Source: Paenibacillus_AA sp045062745
GTDB taxonomy: Bacteria > Bacillota > Bacilli > Paenibacillales > NBRC-103111
Length of the DNA: 30,798 bases
Assembly: GCF_045062745.1 (NCBI RefSeq)
Contig: NZ_JBJGED010000051.1
Span: forward strand, 1 to 30,798
Reading direction: 5' to 3'
The translations under genes were made by a program, and so were the position numbers. The notes below the pieces were generated by a model. The model was not told the origin of the DNA. It did not search any database and saw only the letters and a program-made list of their open reading frames with translations. Position 1 is the stretch's first letter; each line of letters starts with the position of its first letter. Shown one piece after another: positions 16,200 to 22,510 of the stretch.

Positions 16200-17084
16200 T
16201 TATCTCGCCCCCTCGTCGTCGTATCGGATGAGCACGCGGGTAATCAGCGTCACGATCAGCGTCGCCGCGATGACCAGGAAGCCGGAGGCGGTCGCGAGCC
16301 CGATTTTGAATTGCAGAATCCCTTTCTGGTAGCTGTACATCATAATGACGTCCACCTTGTTCGCGATGGCGCCGTTGCGCATGACGAAGATTTGGTCGAA
16401 CATCCGCAGGATGCCCAGCACTTGCAGCATGATGACGACTTTCATGGTGGACACAAGCGATGGCAGGGTGATGAAGCGAACGAGCTGCCAACGGCTCGCG
16501 CCGTCTATTCGTGCAGCCTCGAAGAGAGACGGGTTGATCGAAACGATAGAAGCCAAATACAAGATACAAGTGAATCCCATCTCCTTCCACACCGAGGTGA
16601 AAATCATCACCCAGCGGGCATAGGCCGAATTGGACAGGAACGAGACCGGCTTATCCGCCCCCAGCGCTTGCAGGATTTGATTCACGATGCCCGTATCGGG
16701 GGACAGCAGCAGGATCCACATCCCGCCTACGACGACCCAGGAGAACAGATGGGGGACATAGACGATCATTTGCGTTACTTTTTTGAACCAGGTCGAGAGC
16801 ACCTCGTTCAAGGACAACGCCAGCACAATGGGCATGACGAACCCGATGAGTAGCGAGCCGCAGCCGATCCATAGCGTATTCTGGAACGCATCCCAGAAGG
16901 CTGGGTCTTGCAGCACCGTTTTATAGTTTTCGAAGCCTACGAAAGGCCGATTGCCGATCAACCGGAAGTTCTGAAAGCTGATGACAAACCCGCGAACGAG
17001 CGGATAATAAGAGAACAGCAAGAAGTAACCTATGATCGGGAGCATCATGACGTACAGCGTTTTATATTTCCAAACGGCCTTCAT
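16200..17084 (-). CDS. Carbohydrate ABC transporter permease, LplB type
   Basis: Partner channel subunit, 294 residues from the chosen ATG. The N-terminus (KYKTLYVMMLPIIGYFLLFS) and FQNFRLIGNRPFVGFENY are typical of LplB. The EAA loop reads EAARIDGASRWQLVRFITLP. A GTG at 17093 would add three residues, but GAGGTGG is better spaced for the ATG at 17084. It is positioned 127 nt after the lipoprotein gene. No ATPase is encoded in this operon; the UgpC-like ATPase at 25587-26639 is of the multi-user MsmX kind and could serve it. Confidence 0.93.
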   Translation of the reverse strand: MKAVWKYKTLYVMMLPIIGYFLLFSYYPLVRGFVISFQNFRLIGNRPFVGFENYKTVLQDPAFWDAFQNTLWIGCGSLLIGFVMPIVLALSLNEVLSTWFKKVTQMIVYVPHLFSWVVVGGMWILLLSPDTGIVNQILQALGADKPVSFLSNSAYARWVMIFTSVWKEMGFTCILYLASIVSINPSLFEAARIDGASRWQLVRFITLPSLVSTMKVVIMLQVLGILRMFDQIFVMRNGAIANKVDVIMMYSYQKGILQFKIGLATASGFLVIAATLIVTLITRVLIRYDDEGAR

Positions 17085-17211
17085 TTCTGTCACCCACCTC
17101 TATCTTTTCCCCGCAAAAGTGAAGCCGGCTCTTCGACGCGGATCTCGTTCCCCAAAGAGAGGCAAGGGAGCATGCCCATCCCCATCCTGCATACTCCCTC
17201 GCTTTGTTCGT

Positions 17212-18627
17212 CTAGTCGATCAGTTTGGCGGCCTTGAGCTCCTCGCGCATTTTCTTCACCGCGTCGGCAGCCTTCATCTCGCCTTGGATCGCCTTGAACG
17301 AGTAATTGTTGATGATCTTCTCGGCGTCCGACCACTTCGGAGGAGTCAGCTCAAGCGCGGCATACTTCACGACCAGGTCCTGCGCTTCCTTCACACCCGG
17401 CAGCAGACCGAACGGATTCGGGAAGTTCTTGTTGTACCAGAACGGCACGCCGTGGTCCATCGCATGGTCCGTCCCATTCTTCGTGAGCGTATACTTCCCA
17501 CCCGATTCCGTATAGTCGTTGTCTTTGATTCCCAAGCTGCCCAGCACGATGCCGTCCTTCGAATGCCACCATTCGATGAACTCGAAGGCGGTCTTCGGAT
17601 GCTCGGCATTAACCGGAATGACCCAGACGTCCGGATCTCCCCGGCGCAGCATGAACTTGCCGTTCGAATCCGCTGCGCCCGGCAGCCCCTTCGCTTCGAA
17701 CGCCGTCTTCGGATCTTGCTGCAAACGGGTATTGTTCAGCATACCGACCCAAGCGTCCCAGTAGGTGATCATCCCTACGCGGTCGGCGAGGAACAAGTTC
17801 CGCATCTTGGCCGTATCGTTCGTGGCAAAGTTCGGGTCGAGGATGCCTTCCTTGAACAGCTTGTTCAGCCACTCGTAGATCGGAATCGCGGCATCCGTGG
17901 AGTATGGCACGTCCAGCTTGCCGTCCTTCTCGACATAGCGCTGCTTCAAGCCTGCGGCGCTGAAGAAGCCTTGCAGCTCATACATGCCGGCGGTGCTCAG
18001 GCCGTACGTATCCTTCTTGCCGTTGCCGTCCGGATCTTGCTCCGTGAATGCCTTCAGCACTTTATAGTAATCGTCCAGCGTTTTCGGTTCCGCCAGATTC
18101 AGCTTTTTCAACCAGTCGTTGCGCACGATCGGCATCGTCCCGCCTTGGAATTTCGTGAAGACCCCGTAGATTTTACCGTCCTTCGTCTTCACTTGATCCC
18201 ATTCCCCGGCGGGCAGCACGTTCGGATCCTGCAGCACTTTGGATGCCTTTACTTTGTCGGTAAGCGGCATGATCGCGCCTTGCTCCATGAGCAGGTTCAT
18301 CTTCTCCTTGCTCGTCTGGATCAGGTCGAATTTCTCCCCGGAGGAGATGGCCGCCATCAGCTTCTGATCGTAGTCGGAGGCCGGCTTTTCGAGCTTCGCC
18401 TTGATGCCCGTGAGCCGCTCGATCTCCTTCTCGAACAGCGTGTTCTCTTCCGGCGTCTTGCCGCCGATAACCGATGCCATCATCCGGAGCGAACGCTCCT
18501 CCTTGTTTTCTTGCGGCTTGGCGGACGCATCCGCGCCCGTGTCCTTATCCCCGCCGGAGCAAGCCGCCAGTGTTCCGCCCAACATGACGAATGCCATGAA
18601 AGAACCCACCATTTTTACTTTTCTCAT
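17212..18627 (-). CDS. Extracellular solute-binding lipoprotein, LplA type
   Basis: Substrate-capturing lipoprotein of the importer, 471 residues. A basic N-terminus (MRKVKMVG) and hydrophobic stretch lead to the lipobox GGTLAAC, with the lipidated cysteine at 23, followed by a Gly/Asp/Lys-rich tether. The remainder is a family-1 binding fold, with YGLSTAGMYELQGFFSAAG and NDWLKKLNLAEPKTLDDYYKVLKAF typical of LplA proteins for long or unusual sugars. ATG at 18627 has GGGAGG 5-6 nt upstream. A 42-codon ORF ends 23 nt before it, and an AAGCGCTT site lies farther upstream. Ligand unknown. Confidence 0.93.
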   Translation of the reverse strand: MRKVKMVGSFMAFVMLGGTLAACSGGDKDTGADASAKPQENKEERSLRMMASVIGGKTPEENTLFEKEIERLTGIKAKLEKPASDYDQKLMAAISSGEKFDLIQTSKEKMNLLMEQGAIMPLTDKVKASKVLQDPNVLPAGEWDQVKTKDGKIYGVFTKFQGGTMPIVRNDWLKKLNLAEPKTLDDYYKVLKAFTEQDPDGNGKKDTYGLSTAGMYELQGFFSAAGLKQRYVEKDGKLDVPYSTDAAIPIYEWLNKLFKEGILDPNFATNDTAKMRNLFLADRVGMITYWDAWVGMLNNTRLQQDPKTAFEAKGLPGAADSNGKFMLRRGDPDVWVIPVNAEHPKTAFEFIEWWHSKDGIVLGSLGIKDNDYTESGGKYTLTKNGTDHAMDHGVPFWYNKNFPNPFGLLPGVKEAQDLVVKYAALELTPPKWSDAEKIINNYSFKAIQGEMKAADAVKKMREELKAAKLID

Positions 18628-18650
18628 ATTTACCTCCCAAGTTTATTCAT

Positions 18651-18779
18651 CTATTTGGTTTTTCTAAGATGAACGACATGCTTCATTCCGATTGCGCTCC
18701 TCTGCCAATGTTGCACGTACTTATCGGGGCTGGTTGGATCGGTTGCCTTGCGCCGGCAGCTCAAGAGTCCGGTCCGCAC
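18651..18779 (-). CDS. Unrecognised 42-residue small ORF ahead of the binding lipoprotein
   Basis: A short, basic peptide (starts MRTGLLSCRRKATDP, ends HLRKTK) with one cysteine and no membrane helix; no family recognised. The case for translation is the ribosome site: AAAGGAGGTGAT is an almost full complement of the 16S rRNA 3' end and lies 7 nt before a GTG start. The stop is 23 nt before the lipoprotein ATG. It sits just downstream of an AAGCGCTT operator, so it would be the first cistron of the operon transcript. It could be a leader peptide that couples or tunes translation of the lipoprotein, or a real small protein. An untranslated leader with a chance ORF remains possible. Confidence 0.5.
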   Translation of the reverse strand: MRTGLLSCRRKATDPTSPDKYVQHWQRSAIGMKHVVHLRKTK

Positions 18780-18805
18780 GGCATCACCTCCTTTACACGC
18801 CATTA

Positions 18806-18819
18806 ATAAAGCGCTTACA
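18806..18819 (-). promoter_or_regulatory. cre-like operator in front of the lipoprotein operon
   Basis: TGTAAGCGCTTTAT on the minus strand matches 12 of 14 positions of the cre consensus TGWAANCGNTNWCA and contains the AAGCGCTT core. It lies 27 nt before the small ORF start. A weak -10 like TATAAC sits 15 nt upstream of it, without a good -35. Candidate site for CcpA or the adjacent LacI protein. Confidence 0.6.
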
Positions 18820-18834
18820 TTTCTGTTATAGTAC

Positions 18835-19860
18835 TTAATCGTTTTGAGCCGAATTCGGTGCGCAAGAGCTGCGGATGACCAGCTTCGCGTCCACGATGCG
18901 TTGATGCACCCCTTTCGCTCCTTCCATCTTCTCGATCAAAATTTTCGCGGCCTCCGCCCCCAGCGTCTCGGCGGAGAGCTCCATGGACGTGAGCTGCGGG
19001 GTAATGACCTGCGATAAGGTAGCATCGTTGCTAAGTGCGATTACGGACAGCTGCCCCGGAATGTCGATCCCGAGCTCCGCCACCGCCCTTAATACGCCGA
19101 CCGCAACCTGATCCGTATCCGCTATGACCGCGGTGAAGGGAACGTTCCCGTGCATCCGTCTCAACGACATGTAGCCGTATTCCGTCGGATTGCGATGCTC
19201 GGCCCTGGAGTAATTCAGCACATGAATCCGCTTCGTCGCTACACTCTGACGGTGAAAAGCTTCGAACAGCCCACGCCGGCGATCCAGGGACACCGTCATG
19301 TCGGATCCGGCGTTCAGGAACAAAATGTCCTTGTGCCCCTTCGCCAGGAGGTAGTCGCCCACCTGTGCGCTTAACTCCGTATTGTTGTTGTCCACGTAGC
19401 AAATCGATTCGTCCGGCGGATCCGGCCGTCCTACCAGCACGAGCGGAATGTCCATCTGGCTGTAGCGCAGGATCCGTTTGTCATGCTTGCGCGGGTTGAG
19501 CATGATGACCCCGTCTACCGGATCGCTGGAGAACTGGGTCGGGTCATCGTGCTCGGGCAGCGTATCGAGCAGCACCCGGTACCCTTGCTTGGAGCATTCC
19601 TTCATGACGCCGTTCACCATCTGAACCTCGAAGCCCGACATTGAGCTGTCCCGCGAGACCGGCATCTTCAGCCCGGCTATCATCGTCTTCTTAATCGCGA
19701 GACTGCGGGCCACGTGGTTCGGGAAGTAGCCTAGGTTCTTGGCCGCTTCCAGCACCCGCTCCGTCACTTCCCGGCTGATCGGCCGTTTCTTGCTGAATAC
19801 GCTGGATACCGTGCCCTTCGACACGCCGGCGAGCCTTGCCACATCATTGATCGTAGCCAC
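18835..19860 (-). CDS. LacI-family transcriptional regulator, likely regulator of the lipoprotein-permease-PHP operon
   Basis: DNA-binding regulator of 341 residues. The HTH is ATINDVARLAGVSKGTVSSV at 2-21, with the hinge FPNHVARSLAIKKT. The ligand-binding domain includes VDGVIMLNPRK, VGRPDPPDESICYVDNNN and AVIADTDQVAVGVLRAVAELG. The start is GTG at 19860 behind AAGGGGGG. It is the first gene upstream of the small ORF, lipoprotein, two permeases and PHP gene, on the same strand. Its own promoter region holds a 16-bp perfect palindrome overlapping the start of transcription, which indicates autoregulation. The inducer is unknown. Confidence 0.92.
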   Translation of the reverse strand: MATINDVARLAGVSKGTVSSVFSKKRPISREVTERVLEAAKNLGYFPNHVARSLAIKKTMIAGLKMPVSRDSSMSGFEVQMVNGVMKECSKQGYRVLLDTLPEHDDPTQFSSDPVDGVIMLNPRKHDKRILRYSQMDIPLVLVGRPDPPDESICYVDNNNTELSAQVGDYLLAKGHKDILFLNAGSDMTVSLDRRRGLFEAFHRQSVATKRIHVLNYSRAEHRNPTEYGYMSLRRMHGNVPFTAVIADTDQVAVGVLRAVAELGIDIPGQLSVIALSNDATLSQVITPQLTSMELSAETLGAEAAKILIEKMEGAKGVHQRIVDAKLVIRSSCAPNSAQND

Positions 19861-19897
19861 GCAACCCCCCCTTGGCCAGTTGAAGCCAGGATCATTT

Positions 19898-19913
19898 ATT
19901 AAACCGGTTTAAT
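19898..19913. promoter_or_regulatory. Perfect 16-bp palindromic operator of the second LacI gene
   Basis: ATTAAACCGGTTTAAT is a perfect palindrome with a central CG, the form bound by LacI-family dimers. It starts about 16 nt downstream of the -10 box and so would block initiation or elongation. It differs from the AAGCGCTT sites, so two operator types occur around this gene. Confidence 0.75.
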
Positions 19914-19928
19914 GACTATCTGAGCTTT

Positions 19929-19957
19929 ATTATACATAGCCCCTATGCCAGCATCAA
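19929..19957 (-). promoter_or_regulatory. Sigma-A promoter of the second LacI gene
   Basis: On the minus strand -35 TTGATG (19957-19952), 17-nt spacer and perfect -10 TATAAT (19934-19929). Start of transcription near 19922, leaving a leader of about 60 nt that contains the palindromic operator. Confidence 0.75.
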
Positions 19958-19991
19958 CTACTTTATGTAAAAGAATCGTTAATTTTAGGTA

Positions 19992-19999
19992 AAGCGCTT
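19992..19999. promoter_or_regulatory. AAGCGCTT site upstream of the second LacI promoter
   Basis: A further copy of the palindromic core, about 70 bp upstream of the LacI transcription start. Flanks fit the cre consensus poorly (four mismatches), so a LacI-type protein is the likelier binder. Confidence 0.4.
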
Positions 20000-20056
20000 A
20001 ATCTATCTATATTAAAGCATTGTAAAGGGTTTATCTTACGAAATAAAAGCGACATA

Positions 20057-20098
20057 TTACTCGAGTTTTCCCTTATTGTGCAAGGAAAACTCAGGTAA
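20057..20098. other. Long stem-loop between the LacI promoter and the riboswitch
   Basis: GAGTTTTCC (20063-20071) pairs with GGAAAACTC (20084-20092), and the flanking TTAC/GTAA extends the stem. There is no T-run on either side, so it is not a standard terminator. Apart from this and the listed sites I see no gene in 19861-20255. Confidence 0.4.
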
Positions 20099-20223
20099 GA
20101 AAAATCGACATTCATCCTGGTTCCGCCTATGTCATTTCCTGACTGGCACAGGAAAGAAGTCGCATCTTTCAAGAATGCAACCGTTCACTAGTCCTAAAGT
20201 TGGATGGCGTCCCGCTATGATTT

Positions 20224-20232
20224 TGCTAAGAT
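20224..20232 (+). promoter_or_regulatory. Putative extended -10 promoter of the riboswitch transcript
   Basis: TGCTAAGAT is an extended -10 (TGN plus TAAGAT) placed 24 nt before the aptamer. No convincing -35 is seen at normal spacing. An alternative -10, TATGAT, lies at 20216-20221. Confidence 0.4.
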
Positions 20233-20255
20233 AGGGTTAAACCATCACATAAATC

Positions 20256-20346
20256 GTACGACACGGCAAAGCTGATGAAAGTCAGCGACGCAAAGCTACA
20301 GGGGCTACGTTGGGGGAATCCAATAGGCCAGCCAGCTACCGAATAC
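20256..20346 (+). ncRNA. Cyclic di-GMP-I (GEMM-I) riboswitch
   Basis: The aptamer shows the conserved GEMM-I order: CGGCAAAGC, a GAAA tetraloop capped helix (CTGA/TCAG), then CGACGCAAAGC, the GGGGCTAC arm with a variable loop, and GCCAGCCAGCTACCGAA. The outer helix closes with GTA/TAC and CGG/CCG. The expression platform has no terminator. Instead CCCG (20357-20360) can pair with CGGG (20346-20349), or its TCCC can pair with GGGA of the downstream ribosome site (20379-20384), which suggests translational control. Identification is secure; the ON or OFF direction is inference. Confidence 0.93.
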
Positions 20347-20393
20347 GGGCTTCTGTCCCGATCTATGTTGATCCATATGGGAGGCACGAAGTA

Positions 20394-20528
20394 ATGATGT
20401 GGTTTTGGATATGTCTAGTCTGGCTGATCGGCGCCTATTTGTTCTCATGCATCGCCCGCATGTCCAAACGGGCCGACATGAAGGCCGAGCTCATGATGAA
20501 TATGCAAGATCGGCAGAAAATCGGATGA
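20394..20528 (+). CDS. 44-residue single-pass membrane peptide under c-di-GMP riboswitch control
   Basis: The peptide begins MMWFWICLVWLIGAYLFSC, one aromatic-rich membrane helix at about 2-20. A basic, Met-rich tail of about 24 residues (IARMSKRADMKAELMMNMQ) follows. No family recognised. ATG at 20394 has GGGAGG 9 nt upstream, and that site is the natural target of the riboswitch. In-frame codons from 20310 overlap the aptamer and are not credible as a start. A strong terminator follows 7 nt after the stop, so the riboswitch controls this peptide alone. Being tied to c-di-GMP it may act in motility, biofilm, envelope or sporulation decisions; that is family knowledge about the riboswitch, not evidence from the peptide itself. 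Confidence 0.75.
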   Translation: MMWFWICLVWLIGAYLFSCIARMSKRADMKAELMMNMQDRQKIG

Positions 20529-20535
20529 GCAGAAC

Positions 20536-20560
20536 AAAGCACCCTCGCAGGGTGCTTTTT
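20536..20560 (+). terminator. Terminator of the riboswitch-peptide transcript
   Basis: Ten-base-pair stem AAAGCACCCT / AGGGTGCTTT with loop CGC, followed by T residues. It lies immediately after the 44-codon gene. Confidence 0.92.
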
Positions 20561-20566
20561 ATGTTA

Positions 20567-20622
20567 AAAAAGCAGGAACAGAGTGCGGGCGGTTCGCCGC
20601 GACACTCGTGTTCCTGCTTTTT
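20567..20622 (-). terminator. Terminator at the end of the Ugp-GDPD-TagC-like operon
   Basis: Outer 14-bp stem AAAAAGCAGGAACA (20567-20580) with TGTTCCTGCTTTTT (20609-20622), inner GAGTG/CACTC, and a TTCG loop. It is 11 nt past the TagC-like stop and may work in both directions. Confidence 0.9.
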
Positions 20623-20633
20623 CGCTCTTCGCT

Positions 20634-21704
20634 TTACTCTTCGTTCGCCTGTTGAGGCAGCAGTCTATCCATCGAATAGATGTTGGCCAATCGCTTCGGC
20701 GTGAAATCCGAAGCAAATCCGAAGCTCAGCTCGGCTTTCTGCGGATGCTTCATATCCGGCAGGCGGATAGCCATCCCTTCCGGCTCCCGGAAGGAGAGCG
20801 TATCTCCGGCGGAAATCAGTTGTTTGTCGGCAACCTCACCCGTATTCAAGTCCACAGCCGTGATGTAAGTGTTACCCGTAGGGGGGACCGACCCGGTTGA
20901 GCCATAAGAATTGCCCTCCAATAAGTACAGGTACCCCCCATACGAGGCGAAGCCTTGAAACGTACCTACTGCCGGCTGGGGCACGTCGGCCACTGGGACG
21001 TACTCCCTCCGCTTCACCTGCTCCAACGCATACACCCCGAAGCGGAATGCGCCGTCCTTGCGGTATCGCATCGTGAGCAATTCGTTAGCGGGATCGATAT
21101 TGACGGTTGTGCGGTCCGCCCCTTCAATAAGCCGGTGTTTCTCTAGCTCCGGCGAGCTCGGGGTCATAATCTTCCCATTCTCGAATGGGAACCGGGCCAA
21201 CTGCGTCCCCCAGCCGCTGCTGCCTTCCGTTACGGAATCCGTTTCCGTCCATAAGTACGCCGTTTCGCCTACCGTTTCCACGCCGATCTGGACCCCATGG
21301 CCGAATCCTTTCAGAAACATATAGCCAAGCTCGTTTCCTGCCAGATCAAGCTTCGTCAAGGTCAAATCGCCGTTCTTATCCCGATTCGCACCGCTGACCG
21401 GTTCGGATTCGCCCGGCAGCTGCTGCCCGCCGGCCATCAGCTGCACGACATAGATGTGCTGATTCACGTTGTCGAAGGCGAACGATTGCAGGACCGTGCC
21501 GTTATGCAGCGCTTTATCCCGGATTAACTCAGTTGCCGGCTCCGACAGGTCGAACATTTTGGATTTCAACGGGGATTTTTCTGCGCTAATGCCGGTCGAG
21601 AAGATGGGGAGCATACATAAAACAGCGATTCCCGCTACAACCATAAAAAGCCGCTTTCCCGTTAACATTGGCCGGACACCTGATTTCAGCTTGTTTAGAA
21701 TCAT
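20634..21704 (-). CDS. Secreted TagC/helveticin J-like beta-propeller protein
   Basis: A 356-residue protein, probably exported. A basic N-terminus (KLKSGVRPMLTGKR) and hydrophobic core FMVVAGIAVLCMLPIFSTG end in a likely signal-peptidase site near GISA-EKS (about 44); retention as an anchor is also possible. The body matches the TagC/helveticin J/phage P68-RBP propeller pattern: FDNVNQHIYVVQLM, GDLTLTKLDLAGNELGYMFLKGFGHGVQIGVE, YLWTETDS, GWGTQLARFPF. Bacillus TagC is encoded beside teichoic-acid genes, but its biochemical role is unsettled; helveticin relatives are antibacterial. ATG at 21704 has GGAGG 7 nt upstream. It is the last gene after ugpB and GDPD, suggesting a link to teichoic-acid or glycerophosphate turnover. 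Confidence 0.78.
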   Translation of the reverse strand: MILNKLKSGVRPMLTGKRLFMVVAGIAVLCMLPIFSTGISAEKSPLKSKMFDLSEPATELIRDKALHNGTVLQSFAFDNVNQHIYVVQLMAGGQQLPGESEPVSGANRDKNGDLTLTKLDLAGNELGYMFLKGFGHGVQIGVETVGETAYLWTETDSVTEGSSGWGTQLARFPFENGKIMTPSSPELEKHRLIEGADRTTVNIDPANELLTMRYRKDGAFRFGVYALEQVKRREYVPVADVPQPAVGTFQGFASYGGYLYLLEGNSYGSTGSVPPTGNTYITAVDLNTGEVADKQLISAGDTLSFREPEGMAIRLPDMKHPQKAELSFGFASDFTPKRLANIYSMDRLLPQQANEE

Positions 21705-21726
21705 TCTACACCTCCATGGTTTCGTC

Positions 21727-22494
21727 TTATGGGCTTTGTTCCAATCGACGGCGCACCTGCAGAGCAGGCAGCGGGTTGTTGACGGTCATGAGCTTGGAGC
21801 CGCACTCTAGCGCATAAGCAACGCCTTCGTCGGTATCCGGGCAGTAGCACCAGGCCAACAAACCCGACTCCCGAACCTCCCGGACCAATTGCGGCGTCAG
21901 CAGCTTCATGCTGATGCCTACCGCCCACATTTTGGATATAGTGCCGTCTGCGCCGGGAACATAGTTGGACATCAGCTCTCCGGGAAAACCTTGCGTTTTT
22001 AAGTGATGAGCATCATGCATATAAGCCAGCACTTCCGCATCGAAGCAAGTGAAGACACAGCGCGCCAGCAACCCGTGTTCTTGAAGGATGCGGACCGAGG
22101 CATCGGTCACCTCTTTGGCGTCGGGACTCGGCTTGACTTCCACATTAAGCAGAACATCCGGGTAAGCTTCCAACAGCCGGCATAACTCCTCCAAGGTCGG
22201 AATCTTCAACCCCTCGAACACAGGGCTGAACCAACCACCAGCATCCAGCCGTTTCAGCTCCTCGAAACTATGATCGCTGACTCGGCCTGAACCGTTCGTC
22301 GTACGGTCCACGGTCTCATCGTGAATGACCATCACGACTTTGTCCTTGGAGAAGCGAAGATCGAATTCCAGCATATCGACCCCGAGCTCCAGCGCTTGTT
22401 GAAACGCGAGAAGCGTATTTTCCGGATAGGCCGATTTATAGCCCCGATGCCCGGCAACTACGAGCGAATCGTTAGTTTGCAGCCGTTCTATCAT
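21727..22494 (-). CDS. Glycerophosphodiester phosphodiesterase, cytosolic UgpQ type
   Basis: Hydrolyses glycerophosphodiesters to sn-glycerol-3-phosphate and an alcohol. It has 255 residues and no signal peptide, so it would act inside the cell on imported diesters. GDPD-fold motifs are complete: GHRGYKSAYPENT at 15-27 (His16, Arg17, Glu25), MLEFDLRFSKD (Glu43, Asp45), the catalytic His58 in VIHDETVDRTTNGSG, NVEVKPSP, and C-terminal AWCYCPDTDEGVAYALECG. It lies 16 nt after the binding-protein gene of the Ugp-like transporter. This is the same pairing as E. coli ugpB-A-E-C-Q, which strongly supports import-coupled hydrolysis. Confidence 0.94.
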   Translation of the reverse strand: MIERLQTNDSLVVAGHRGYKSAYPENTLLAFQQALELGVDMLEFDLRFSKDKVVMVIHDETVDRTTNGSGRVSDHSFEELKRLDAGGWFSPVFEGLKIPTLEELCRLLEAYPDVLLNVEVKPSPDAKEVTDASVRILQEHGLLARCVFTCFDAEVLAYMHDAHHLKTQGFPGELMSNYVPGADGTISKMWAVGISMKLLTPQLVREVRESGLLAWCYCPDTDEGVAYALECGSKLMTVNNPLPALQVRRRLEQSP

Positions 22495-22510
22495 ACACTC
22501 CGTCTCTCCC

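Noticed and set aside
19963..20172. 69-codon minus-strand ORF upstream of the second LacI gene
   Set aside because: It overlaps the stem-loop, an AAGCGCTT site and the upstream side of the promoter; no ribosome site or domain.
20195..20221. Sigma-D (flagellar) promoter before the riboswitch
   Set aside because: TAAA is present, but the GCTATGAT 15 nt later matches only half of GCCGATAT; the extended -10 TGCTAAGAT is the better guess.
20310..20393. Longer start of the riboswitch-controlled peptide
   Set aside because: These codons lie in the aptamer and its platform; the ATG at 20394 has the proper ribosome site.
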